Of a stretch of DNA of 64,000 nucleotides, positions 1 to 12,188 are shown one piece after another (positions within the stretch are counted from its first letter, which is position 1; each line of letters begins with the position of its first letter). The stretch is from Phycomyces blakesleeanus NRRL 1555(-) (Eukaryota > Mucoromycota > Mucoromycetes > Mucorales > Phycomycetaceae), in the NCBI RefSeq assembly GCF_001638985.1, contig NW_017265135.1, forward strand, positions 1,975,223 to 2,039,222, written 5' to 3'. The notes under the pieces were generated by a model. The model saw only the letters and a list, made by a program, of their open reading frames with translations. It searched no databases and was not told the DNA's origin. A program made the translations under genes and the position numbers.

Positions 1-251
1 AACCTAAGAAGGCTGATTAATCACCACAATCATCCAACCCGCGTGTTCATTATAATCTTTAATTTGCAGCAGTAAAATAGACCTTGTTTTAAAATTGTAT
101 AGATCATTACACCTTTAAATTTCTTTTGGAAATTTAAATAATTCTAGTGTACTGTATGACTAATATTCTTATTTGCTAATTAGTAGCTTATTGTTTTACA
201 AATAACAAACAAACAAACAAAAAAAATACTTAAAAAAACGATTTGATAGCG

Positions 252-3200
252 ATGGAAGGAAGACCAAAGCGACATGGTGCTGTAGATAAAGACTATAGAG
301 AACGTAAAAGATTGAGAAAGGAGGAAAAGGTATTTTATATAAATGTAGAATGTATAGTTAAGATTGATATGCCGCAAACTAGAGTATAATTGAAATATTT
401 TTTTTTCACTCTTGTCTATTACCTTGGGTTGGCTTACAATTTAATTATGTGCGAATTTACTCCCGTGCAACTCTCTAGTTTTATAATGCCAAAGAAATCC
501 AAGAAGAATATGAATACGACGAAGACGATAATATTATTATGTCCATGGGAAGACAGCTCCTCAAAGAACTCAACGGATTGAAGGATACTGAAGAGTATGT
601 GATACTAGCCAAAATATAAGTGTATCCCTGTATTATCTTACCCATTTTTTTTAAAAAAAAATTGATATTAGTGATGACCATTTTTTATGTACTCACTTTT
701 TCAAGCTCCCGTCAAAGAAGTTGTATGCTGATTATTATGAAATTATTAAGCAACCCATTGCGCTTAGTACTATCGAGGTAAGTGCAGCATTAATGTTATT
801 ATTATTATTATCAAACTCATAATAATCTATGGAATATTAGACAAAGATAGAAAGAAAGGAATACACATCGCTTGCTCAGATAAAAACAGATCTTGACCTT
901 ATGGTTGCTAATGCAAAGAAATATAATATGAAAGAGTCTCAAGTATATCAAGATGCTGTTCAAATTCAAGTAAGGGGATATCTTTAAGCACCTCAAATCC
1001 AGGAAACTTACAAATACTGTGTTGCTTTTCCGATATAGAAATTTGTCAAGCCATGGCAACAAGATATCAGAAGAGAGGAAGCTAGACGACGTGAGAAGCA
1101 ACCTATAGCTAACACCAACATTGTCAAAAGCAAGGCTATTCTTAAATTTCCCAGAGAAGCCTTTGAAAGTCGCCAAACCACACCAGAAAACAAGATAAAA
1201 ACAATAAAATTAAAAGCAGTGGATAAGCAGATAAATAAGAAAGGTAAGTAACGGTATAATATGAAAGTGAAAGGAAAACTATGAGAAGACTTATACAAGA
1301 ACTATTTGTTATACCATCAGATTCTCCTTTACATGAACTCATGGCCGCTATTAGCAAGCGAGAAACTAAAACCGCCCTAACAATTCTAGAATCTGAACCT
1401 GCGATAGATCCAAACGAACTTGTGGAAGTTGAGATGTTTAATTATAAATTTACATGGGGTCCACTACATGCAGCAGCCTATTACGGAGACGTCAAGGTGT
1501 GCCAAGAACTTGTCCGTCGTGGTGCTAATATTGAATTGAGCGATACTTGGAATTCAGCTACACCTTTGGGATGGGCGGCATTCGGAGGTTTGTGTATAAT
1601 GAACATGGTAGATATTGTGTGTTAACTTTTTATTCTAGAGAAGGACAAGGTTGTGAAGCTGTTTGTGGAGAATTACAACGCGAACATAAATGCCAAAAAT
1701 AAATATGGACAGGTAGCACTTGAAGTTGTATCTGATCCAGATGACCCACGATGGATCGGTCTATTAAAACCTCCCTTCCATGTAAGTGATTTTTTGTCTG
1801 AATTATTAGAAATAAGCAAATTAGTATTCTAGCTCTTCTTATTCTGAGCTTTTCTAGACCGCTTCTCCAAAGATTCCAGAATCAAAGCCAACAGAGGAGA
1901 GAGTAGCACCCATACTAGTACTGAAACAACCTGCACCAGTAGTAAAAACGGCTGTTTCAGAACATCACAGTATATCGTCTGATCCTGGGTCATCTTACCA
2001 AAGCCACGAAGGAAATATGGAGAACCCTCCTAAAAAAAGACGTGGTCGACCTCCCAAGAGTGAAACTGATAACTTATTGGCTCTTAGACCAATAGAGGAG
2101 ATTGATTTGGATGATTTTGATCCTATTGCTTATATGAAGGATCTTTTTAACTCTATCAGAACGCATACAGACAACAAGTAAGTTTATAAACGAAACAAGG
2201 AAAGTTTGGCCCATTAAAATATGTCTATAGTGGTCGACTGTATTCAGAAATTTTTGAAACATTACCAGAACGTAAAGAGTACCCTGACTATTACAGAGTT
2301 ATCAAGGATCCTAGATCACTTGCAATGATCGATGTAAATATATTTTAAATCTCTTAGATGGATATAAGTTGATAGAGAGTAAAAACACCTTCTAATTCAT
2401 GAAAACAGGAAAGAATGCACAGAAGAGTTTATTCCAACCTCTCGGAATGGATGCAAGATATGGAGCTTGTATTTCAGAATGCATTGGACTACAATGAACC
2501 TGGATCTCGTGTCTATAGAGATGCAAAACTACTATTGGTAATTATTAACGGTCTTACTTATTAATTATGTTGAATACCTGAAAAAAAATTACAAAACTAA
2601 AACTGAGCTATTATAATATTTCTTTAGCGATTGCTAAACCGCTTGAAGGATAGAATATTGGCAAGGGAGGGGGTACCCGTGAGCCAAGAACAAGATGTGA
2701 TGACAATGCCTTTAAGCGATCGACCATTCGACACTAGTGGATCAGTTGACGAGAGAAGACGAATTAAACGTGCTTCTCTCAAGGTCAGGGCTAGCGTAGA
2801 AGGCAGTACTGAACCAGCCGATTTGATGCCTACTGGGTCTCATATTGTTCAGCGTCCATTAACAAGCATAAGCGTGGGACCAAACCTTCCGTCTATTGAC
2901 ATGTCACATGTACCAAATCCAGCTCATATGCAGCAGCAACACCATCAACATCAACAGCATCAACAACAACATCAACGCCACCAGCACCAGCACCAGCACC
3001 AGCACCATCTCCAGCAACTCCAGCATCAACAGCAGCTCCAGCATCAGCAGCAGCTCCACCACCAACAACAACAACAACAACATCATCATCAACAACAACA
3101 TCATCATCAACAACAACAGCAACAGCAGCAGCAACAGCAACAACAACAACTGCAGCAACAACAACCTCCTCTTGCACAACAGATGGTTTATCCTAATCCA

Positions 3201-3828
3201 AATAATATTTCGGCATTTGGGATGCAGAATCTACCTCGTATCCCAATTGAATCTGTAAATCAAGAAAATTTTATGCGTATTGGGGCATCAATGGAATCAA
3301 ATTTCCGTATCCAACACGGAGATATGCAGGTACCCCATATACCATCCGCTAATCCAAGGTTCTTCCAGGTGTTCAATACGGATATGAACAAAGGTAAGTT
3401 TTCTAATTGTGCATTTAGCACAGTGATTTTACTTATATTATTTTTTAATTGTAGTCCGTTTATTGAGCCAAACTATGATTATTTCTACAGAAAGAGATTT
3501 TCGTGTATCGGTTAGAGGAGATTATGTTGGACATAGCATCACACTTCCTTCAAAAGTACAAAACATCAAGATTATGCCCAAACTTCTTCAGGATTTACTA
3601 ACAGAGCCAACTCGAGTGACTATCACAGTAATCCAAAATAACACCAAGCTTAATTTATCTGAAGGAGGGTTTTTAGAAGATAATGATCCACCATGCTGGA
3701 ACAGTACTTTATCAAAAGGTGTAAACATCATCAAGATCAACGTTACTGCAAATATTACACAGCCTGATAATATGGTGTCTGATTACCGAAGTCAAACATA
3801 CGTATTATTTGTTACATTACCTTGGTAG
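252..3828 (+). CDS. Tandem-bromodomain, ankyrin and AT-hook protein (Rsc4/polybromo-like)
   Basis: Twelve exons give about 920 residues. Seen in order: bromodomain 1 (about 50-145, with YADYYEIIKQPI and a later NAKKYN), ankyrin-like repeats (about 215-360, with GPLHAAAYYGD and TPLGWAAFG), an AT-hook (RRGRPPK, near 420), bromodomain 2 (about 440-545, with YPDYYRVIKDP), a Gln/His-rich tract (about 645-725) and a conserved-looking C-terminal segment (about 800-923) ending VLFVTLPW. Tandem bromodomains are typical of RSC/PBAF remodelling subunits that read acetyl-lysine, so a nuclear role in chromatin remodelling is inferred. The start is the first in-frame ATG; exons 1-4 join cleanly (330-478, 595-671, 778-840 are introns). 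The junction near 1244-1288 is uncertain: the strongest donor gives the wrong phase, while a GTAACG donor four bases downstream fits. Rsc4 as I know it lacks ankyrin repeats, so orthology is unproven. Confidence 0.85.
2928..3172 (+). repeat. Gln/His-rich CAA/CAG/CAT tract within the bromodomain gene
   Basis: About 245 bases of imperfect CAG/CAA/CAT/CAC codons encode a poly-Gln/His low-complexity segment inside exon 11. Mixed CAA and CAG codons interrupt the longest runs. The same bases create long open frames on other frames and strands (poly-Val, poly-Leu, poly-Ser/Asn), which are artefacts of the repeat and not genes. Confidence 0.9.
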
Positions 3829-4657
3829 CCGACTTTATACTTTATTTTTATTTTTATTTTTATCTTCATTTTATTCTCGATTTACATAGCACTTTGTAGA
3901 CAACCAAGCTTTTCTTAGTTTTTTTACTTTCACCCTCACTCTCACTCTCACATTACACAGCACATTATATATCTATATACTTTTATGGTGTCTTTTGTCT
4001 TAAAGAATGTTTACTGAGACTATCATAAACTGTTTATTAAAATAATGATAATAATAATAATAATAATAATAAAGTATCTGACATCTGTAGATTTTAATGC
4101 TTAATTTTCTATCAAAAGTCAATTTATATATATTTAACAAGTATAGGCAAATGTTGTGAGAACCATTGATTTATAATATATGTGAAACAAAAATAGTGTG
4201 TAAGACAAAATGAGCATTGGCTAAGGGGTATAATCAAGATCAATGTTGTACGCACAATTAGAGGATGTACACAGCGAGAATTTAAGGCATATGAAGTCTC
4301 CGTTGTATTCCGTGAGATCTTTTTTACAACACTTTTTTTAAAATAAAATGTAAGCACAACACCAATATTGAATTTTCCCAAATGGTTTGGGCTTTGAACT
4401 TTATGTATTTATTTTTGCGATACAAGATCATGTTTTATAATGCGATATACATATATTTATATCAATTAAACTTTCAAAACGTAGGTCGAAGTAGAACATA
4501 TTCAAACAAAACAAAACAAAACCTATATCTTAACTTGGATGAGCAAAAGTTCTAATACAGGGTGGGACATGCCTAATAATATTGTCTATCTAGTCTATAC
4601 AGACTTTTTAGAATATTTGTGATTTGCCCTTTATTGAGGTTATTGTCCATACTATCG

Positions 4658-4690
<33 letters not shown>

Positions 4691-4950
4691 GAGATTCGTT
4701 CTTGATATATATACCATGCCCTGAAAATTCACTTTCTTAAGCCTAATTAGATATTAAAAGCATTTTTTTTAACCTGTGTCTACTCAATATAGATATATGA
4801 CTGAACAACGAAAATCCTGTGCCACACTATTTGAGCTCAATTCTTGTAGAACCATATCATTTACCATTTAGGAGAACAAAAGATGCAATCAAGTTAAAAG
4901 TCGAAGTATTCAGACACTTTAAAGATTCACTTTCTCTCAAGTTACGAATT
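3829..4950. other. Intergenic region with two (ATT)n microsatellites
   Basis: This is AT-rich 3' flank of the bromodomain gene and 5' flank of the next gene. It holds (AAT)n at about 4041-4072 and (ATT)n at about 4659-4690. The open frames here are short and without domain-like sequence, and I see no RNA gene. Confidence 0.6.
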
Positions 4951-6115
4951 ATGCAGATCAAAGGAAATACTTTTGTTGTTACTGGAGGGTAAGAATAAAT
5001 AACATGCTTTCTTTAGAGCTCGCTAATAACAGTTGACCTCTTATTAATATTTTATTTTTTATATTTTAAAACAGTGCAAGTGGTCTCGGTGAACAGGCTG
5101 TCCGTGACCTTGTTGCTCAGGGTGCCAATGTCATTGTAAGTATTCTAGACATTATTAGAGTAGAACAGGAGCATGTATACTTATCAGCAATCGCCACACT
5201 CATAGATTATGGATATCAACCATGCTCGTGCAGAACTTTTGATTAAGGAGCTCGGTAGTCAAGTGTATTCCCATGGTATCACGGATACAACATCTGAAGT
5301 AGGTTTGCGACTAGCAAAATATATAAGATATAGACATAAAATCTCATATTTTCATAAATTAGTCTCTTGTCAACGAAGCCCTGGACGGTGGAATTGCGAA
5401 TTTCCCTGGCAGTGCGCTAGTTGGAGCAATATTGTGCGGCGGAATCCTCTCTCCCAAAAAGGATCAAGAAGGCTATGGGCCTGATGGAAAGTTGACAAGC
5501 TATTCTCAATTCAAGCATATAGTTACAGTCAACCTTTTTGGAACTTATAATGTTGCTCAACAAGTCTCACAGCGCATGCTGAACAACGAGGAAATGGGTG
5601 CTGACAGTAAGTAACCGGATAATCGAAGAATTAATTTAACTGACTTTTATGCCCAATTCTTTAGAGGAGCGCGGTGTTATTATAACTGTGTCATCTATCT
5701 GTGGTTTGGATGGAATCATTGTCGCCTATGGAACATCTAAAGGTGTGTTTATTTCACTTAAAAATATTCTTCAAATGGGTAGATGCTAATTTTCGGTTAC
5801 CAGCTGCCATTGCCGGACTGACACTTCCATTGGCAAGAGAGCTTGCTGATCATGGCATTCGAGTCATGAACATTGCACCTGGACCTTTCAGTGAGTAATG
5901 TTTCTCTTTAAGCGTGTGGCATACTTGTTTTAACGCCTTAGTTTCCTATTAAAGACACGCCAATCCTCAAGACAACCGATATTGTGGCCCCACATTGTTT
6001 GTTCCCTCGTAGAAACGGTGAAAGTAGCGAATTTAGCAAGCTTGTGCTGAACATCATTGATACTCCAATGCTCAATGGCTCTATCATTCGATTAGATGGA
6101 GCTCTCAGAACATAG
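4951..6115 (+). CDS. 3-hydroxyacyl-CoA dehydrogenase type-2-like short-chain dehydrogenase
   Basis: Seven short exons give about 255-260 residues, the normal length of this family. The N-terminus starts MQIKGNTFVVTGG and continues ASGLGE after the first intron, giving the Rossmann TGxxxGxG motif. Further along are an acidic NAD-selecting segment (VIIMDI), the catalytic YGTSK (YxxxK), the preceding SS of TVSSICG, and the NIAPGPF segment seen in HSD17B10-type enzymes. Members oxidise 3-hydroxyacyl-CoA or hydroxysteroids with NAD, usually in mitochondria, in short-chain and branched-chain acyl-CoA breakdown. I see no classical cleavable presequence, but human HSD17B10 also lacks one. The ATG follows a long leader and is the first in frame with the Rossmann motif. 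Substrate is inferred from family resemblance only. Confidence 0.88.
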
Positions 6116-6274
6116 ATGTACTTTATGTACACACATATACACATACATAGATACATAGATATACTTGTTTCACTATATTCTATATTCTAATGTATAAATA
6201 AATACACTCACAATTAATTTCTTCGAGGAAGTACGATTTATATAGCTGTTTTATTCGTTGTTTTTTTTTGTTAA

Positions 6275-8351
6275 TTACAGAGAAATATACATTGATCTGT
6301 TTTTTCCAGTTGGATAGACGATCATAGCAGCTGCAAATAGACCCACTGATAATCCCAGTGCAATTGTCATCATATGTAGTGGAAAAAGACTTTTTGTAAT
6401 GTCATTCTGATGCAAAAGTGCATAGGCTCCTTTTACGCCTAAATGTTTGTGTTAATAGATGGCATAGTAGAGGTATATGTACAGTTGGTTTGAAAAGGAT
6501 GTCCTGGCTTACCAATACTTCCTGGAACAAGTAGTGTAACACCGACACATAGAGGTACAAGTGGAGCATCCCCAGTTATTTTTAACGCAAGATTGGAATA
6601 TAATCCAACACAGAATGCAGCTAGACTTCCAACAATCTGGCCATCGGGTACAACTTTTCCGACAAAATAAGAAATACAAAATCCAAGGGCCGCACAGAAT
6701 GTTTGGGTTGGCCACTGACGATAAGATGATCCAAAGGACATTGCAATAGAGACACTCATAATAGGGAATAATGGAATGTAAAACCAATGAGATATCGGAT
6801 TAATACAAATTCCTTCGTCTGATGCATTTGGGTCGATGGCAGTGTAGACACTACTGCCGATTTGTAGACCATAGGCAAGCATAAAAGCATATACAACCGC
6901 ATACACAAGTCTAGTGGTGCCTGTTGTAATATGGCGCGCAGATACCTCGAGCTTTTCATTGTTTAAAATAATAATAAATAAAAAAGAATCAGAGTCTGTA
7001 GACTTATATAGGACAGTTTGGGGGATATTGAGTGTGAAAGTCGATTGTTATGAACTTACAATAGACATGGTCATAGCATAACCGGGAAGTAGAATCAAAA
7101 TAGAAGACACAGCAACACTTGTAAAACAGACGTAATTGTGCATAGCTCGAGTAATAATAGCAACCAATATAGAGGCTGATATATCAAATACACGACTATA
7201 TGCAGGAAAATAACCAGCAATAACTGACAGCAAGGCCACCAAACATCCCAGCCCACAACTTAGAGATGCATCAATCCACGATCCACCAAACATCACTACG
7301 GATGCAGTAAAACTACTCGCACCAAAACAAAATAGAGTACCGATCACACCCCATGTTGATGGAGCGGCTGCAACCACTTGTAGTGCAGAAAGACACTCTT
7401 CGATCTCACATCGATTGTTTTGAAAATTATTCATGATAGCGTTAATTTGGAAGATCTTGTTGGTGTCAAACCCTGTGGGAGATTTAGCCATAACCGATTC
7501 AGTAGTCCCATTTGTGGAATGTTTGAAGGTGAATATTATGGAGTCAGGTAAAAATGAAAACGTTGCATCGATTTCCATTAATCTGGCTGTGTTTAAGAGT
7601 ACATCTTCCTGTAAATGGATAAAAAATACATCGAAAAATATCAGTGTTTGTATTGAAATAATATTCTTATATTTTTTGGGGACCACGGCTCTCTGCTGAA
7701 TCTTACCACGCGATGGCTGGGACAGCCTGTTTTTAAAAGTGATTGTCCGAGAAGTATGATAACTTGCTTCTTCTTCTCGTACATTGTGACCTCAATGGGC
7801 TGATCTTGGGCGTACGTTGGCGAATCGTCTGCAAGTTTGATGACAACACAGTCCTCTGGCTCTTCTTTGGGCAATTGTTCAATAATACCCGGATTTTGAT
7901 GATGCCGACGCTGATGAGTATTACCACGTATTCTCTGTTTTCGTTCTAGTGGGTTATTATAATTTCTACGCAAACTTGTCATTGTGCCGATGCTACTATC
8001 TCTTGCTGGTATTTTCTGAGAGTCTCTCCACTGCGCCGGTGATTTTGCCGAAAACTTGCGTGTCAAACTTCCTTTGAGACTGGCAAAGTAAGAGGTAGAT
8101 GGAGGTTCGATAGACGAATTATGTTCTGTTGGTGCGCTGTAGTTTGAGTGCAAATGTGTGGAAGTAGACTCTATCGGTTCTAGTATATCAGACAGCTGGC
8201 TTTCCCATCCGCTCAAAGAAGGGCCTTGCTGGGGGCAATTATTTGGAGGGCATGCCTGGGCTGGTGACCCTTCTGTCAGAGTATCTTGAGATGCTAGGCT
8301 TGAAAAGGAATTTGACTCGCTCATGATAGAAGGGCCGCCTTTGAGTGACAT
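6275..8351 (-). CDS. ThrE/Prm10-type multispanning membrane protein
   Basis: The protein starts MSLKGGPSIMSESNS, has a roughly 190-residue Ser/Pro/Arg-rich hydrophilic N-tail, and then enters the ThrE (DUF1212) domain with GQSLLKTGCPSHRV. This is followed by about ten hydrophobic segments spread over both ThrE halves, with signatures CFGASSFTASVVMFGGSW and LLVPGSIG. The C-terminus (VYPTGKNRSMYISL) lies in a last exon and ends at the TAA at 6275. Bacterial ThrE exports threonine and serine. The yeast relative Prm10 is pheromone-regulated with unknown substrate, so transport of small metabolites is only inferred. Introns lie near 6440-6510, 6950-7060 and 7610-7700. It is convergent with the dehydrogenase gene, 159 bases away. 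Confidence 0.85.
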
Positions 8352-9604
8352 TCTACGGAATAGTATATGAAAGCCAAATGAGATATCAATATATAGTTAT
8401 TAGAATAAATATGTATGAGTGTAATGACTTGTAATTATTATTAAATAAAGTATGGGCAATAAAATGAAGAGAAGACAGAGTTTGCTTGCTCTTTTCCAAC
8501 TTTCTCTTCTTCTTCTTCTTCTTTTTTTTTTTGCTTTAAAAAATAAGCTGTTTTTACAATTGAAAGAGTATTATAAAATACTAAACTGTGTTAACTATCT
8601 GTAGGTTGGATTTATATAATATTATAATGAAAGTCTTACTTTAGAATTAGTTTTAACAAAAATAAAGAAAATAAAGAGCAATCAAAAGAGGTTAGGGATC
8701 CGGTTGGTTTACGGTCCATGAAGTGTACAACGCAGGAATTAATTTATATATTATACATTGGTATTATTATTGCGTGTAGTCTTACTCCCTAAGGCCGATT
8801 TAAACGCATCTTATCATTCCTCACATTGTATCCTACTTTATTATGATACCAATAATATATCTTCACGATGTTAATTTAAGGCTATATATTAAGTATATGT
8901 ATTATCGTTTTGTCCAACTTCGTTTAATGTATTTTGTTTTTTTCATTTGTCAAGTTAAAACCATGTACTCATATAATATAAATTGCAGAGGTACAGATGG
9001 TCATTACATTGATTTTTTCTGAAAACATTTGTCATTCAATAGCTGCAGATTAATACTAGTATTCCATATGTTCAACGCTATGTAAACTATAAACATTTAG
9101 GTATTTACCGATCCAATGGCCGTAAAAATCACTCTATTATTGTGTTAATTATTTATCCCATTCAAAATTTCAGTTCCTTTATTTGTCTCTGTAGAAAAAA
9201 AAATGAGAGAACTAAAGAAGATAATCCGTGTTCTTGGCGTATATGTTGCATGGACTGTACATATATATATATTTGCTGTTATCTAGATATATATATATAC
9301 CTTTTGTTCTTAACGCTATGTCTAAATGTAAAAGACAATCCTAAATTGGAAGCATAGATAAATCAATGACAACGTCACAAAAGACTATTTTTTGATAGGT
9401 AAAGAGAGAAAGAGAAAGAAAAGAAGTATTTCTTAAAACCCCTTTTTATACATATAAAAGCTTCACTGACGCAGGGAAAAGCTTCTCTTATTATCTATAT
9501 ATACACACACATATATATAATATAATATTATCCGTGCGGAGAAATATACATTTATATCAAATAAATATATATTTATAAAAGAAAAAGATTATCAATATTG
9601 GTCA
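8352..9604. other. Divergent intergenic region, ThrE-like gene and Zn2Cys6 gene
   Basis: About 1.25 kb of AT-rich sequence forms the shared upstream region of a minus and a plus gene. It contains TA-rich runs (about 9250-9300 and 9500-9560) and a TATAAAAG at 9455-9462. The 71-codon frame around 9142 starts with GTG, is low in complexity and is not supported as a gene. Confidence 0.5.
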
Positions 9605-11883
9605 ATGTCAAGAATAGAGACGTTAGTCCCTGACAAGGATTCATCTCCAGTACCTAACAAGGATCTAAGTTGTCTTCGATGCCGGAAAAAGAAAGCAAAG
9701 TGAGCTTAGAATGAAATGATGGCAGTTTCGATCACCTCTCATTCACATCCTTTCATTTATTATTATTGTTCTTCTTTATATGTGTGTGTATAAATATATA
9801 TCATTCTTTGGTCATCTCGGTAATTAGATGCTCAAAGACTAGGCCAGCTTGTGTACGATGCGTCCGCTCGAATCAATCCGTAAGGATCGCTTGTTCCGTC
9901 ATTTATTTATTTATTTATTTTATCTTTTGTATTATATTGTATTATATTGTATTATATTATATATTTAAAGAAAGGGGGAAAAAAAGAAAGAAATGAGATC
10001 TCATGATCATACCCATCAATTAATATGATCTTCCCCAACCGATTTAGTGCGATTACCCTGATGCACCACCCACCTTGACAAATCTGTCCGAGAAAGTACT
10101 TTCTCTCTATGACACCCTTCGCCAACTAGAGGGAGAGTATCTAGTACGATATATGAAGACGATGGAAGAATACCCCACAGAGAATCAAGAAGATTGGAAC
10201 ACTAATCAGAGCTCAGATGTTGATGAGAGTTCAGAGAATGTATCAAATCTCTCCTCCCATCTTATTCGACCATCCAAACGTCAGCGTCAAAAACACTCAG
10301 AGTACAACGAACCACCAGACTCGGGCTCAGTGGCTGCTGTTGAAGAGCCAATTGGATGGTCCATGTCACTCACCTTTACTGGACTTACCCTTCAGACATC
10401 CACTAAAACTATATCAGATCTCCATATGTTCGTCCAGGAAGTCTCCCGACAACTCTCGAGAGATTTTGGATCAGAGTGCTTGCCAGAAGATTGGGACCTT
10501 GACGATATCGAGGCTTACGAAGAGGAACTGGATGAAGAGCTGGATGAAGACAGCTATCTGGTGACAACTCCAATATTTCCAATAACAGCATTAATGGCAT
10601 GCACAGAAAAGAACATACTTATCAAGTCAAATTCAAAACCAAAAGTGGTTAAGCTAAATGCAGCGGAAAGCCTTATCAAAGCAAATATGTCAGAAATACT
10701 CACATCTTTAGAAATCCTCCATGATAATTCAGACTTTGACACAATAGCTTGCCCGCAAGTGGCAATTCTCCTACGGCAACTTCGAAAATTCATAAAGCCT
10801 TCTTCAGAACATACTACTGTTATCGACTCTATATATCATAATCCGATTCTATATGTTGTCATATGCACAGCCTACGCTGCTCTGTGTACATTCGGCATTC
10901 AAAAGAAGACACCAAAAAGCGTACCATTACTATACAATAGCTGTGTAATAGCAGCTACTGATTTAATTTTAACTCTCTTTCTCCAAAACTGGGACAACAA
11001 TTTCACTTATCCACTACTGGTCTCTGCAACTCTCCTCGCATGGATTGAGACTGATATTACCGGAAGAACGACACCCACCAAAACTGGCGGTTCATTAATC
11101 CACATTTCTCTTCGGGTCCTCTCTGGTTGTGAGTGGGATGTTTCCTCTAAAAAATGGCTATCCCTTGCAAGTTCATTAGTATATCTTGATATCTATTCCG
11201 CTATATTTCTACAGCAGGGACCTTATCTGGGCGGAGACGCCTCAGCGATTATATTGAAAAAGTTGTTCTCGACTCCTATTCATCCGTTGTCAAACGAGCA
11301 TGAGAGTGTTCTACTCGAGTCTCAACTTATGTCTTTTTTTTGCCAGGTCATATCTTTGTTTTACCACAATGATAGTAAAGATATCCGCGTCAAGAAGCTA
11401 GATGTAGATATCTTGCTGACACTAGTACAAGATATCGAACGGTGGGAGCACAGCTTACCAGCGTGGGCTAAATGGACCAACGAAGTAGCTCCGGCCTTGG
11501 CTGGTTTCAAGGCTCATATGCATATGATTCATAACATGGTTAAGATCTTGTTGTTCCGCCCATTTTGTACCGAGTTTACCAGTCCAAGTCTGGGCGTATT
11601 GATGGCCAACGAACAAACTCACACTCGAACGACATTTCTGGACTTGTCAACCACAGCAGCAGATCGGTTAGTTTATTGTCTTTCTAAAGTTCACATAAGT
11701 GAGAGTGTGCCGTATTGGGTCACAGCAGCTGGAGGGCTCGTGCGTGATGTACTTGAACGTGTACAGATGTCGTTTGACAGTGACGAAGAAACAGTTGAAG
11801 AGCTTCGAAGGATAGAAGAGCGATTAAAAACTTCAGAGGCTAAATATCAATCAAAAATAAAAACAAAAACCATCCTAAACTAA
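9605..11883 (+). CDS. Zn2Cys6 (fungal-type) transcription factor
   Basis: Three exons, with introns near 9699-9829 and 9891-10047, encode about 660-670 residues. The splices assemble one complete Zn2Cys6 cluster near residues 23-50: CLRCRKKKAKC, then CVRC and a final CDYP, with spacing C-X2-C-X6-C-X6-C-X2-C-X6-C. The cluster binds two zinc ions and DNA. A possible dimerisation helix follows (LSEKVLSLYDTLRQLEGEYL). An acidic stretch (about residues 185-200) precedes a mainly helical middle region resembling the fungal transcription-factor regulatory domain, and a charged helix closes the protein. The ATG at 9605 is the first in frame with the cluster. Regulated genes are unknown; neighbours give no pathway hint. 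The large terminal exon is intron-free. Confidence 0.9.
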
Positions 11884-12188
11884 ATTTGTATCGCTTGATA
11901 CTCTGTTTTTCGTTTTTACCGCACTATATATTATATGTTCTTATGAGGCAACTTTGTATGTACAATTGAAAGCAGAACAATAAATAAAAACAATTAGACT
12001 AGAGCAGGAATTGATAAAGAAAGAGAAATACTACAATTAATAGAAAGAATGGTAGGAGAGAAATAATTTCTCAGAAATTTGGTACCGTATTTAAAGCACT
12101 AGATATCCTTAAAAGAGAATGTAAAAGAAAGAGAGGTAATGAGAGATAGCGAGGGATAGTGAGGGATAGTGAGATCGGCAGGGGATTG
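11884..12188. other. Convergent 3' intergenic region with short tandem repeat
   Basis: This 305-base tail-to-tail spacer separates the Zn2Cys6 gene from the WNK kinase gene. It carries AATAAA-like signals near 11980 and a decamer repeat of GAGGGATAGT type at about 12139-12175. Nothing else was seen. Confidence 0.5.

Noticed and set aside
2893..3179. Long antisense and alternate-frame ORFs (poly-Val, poly-Leu, poly-Ser/Asn)
   Set aside because: They are by-products of the CAA/CAG/CAT repeat in the bromodomain gene.
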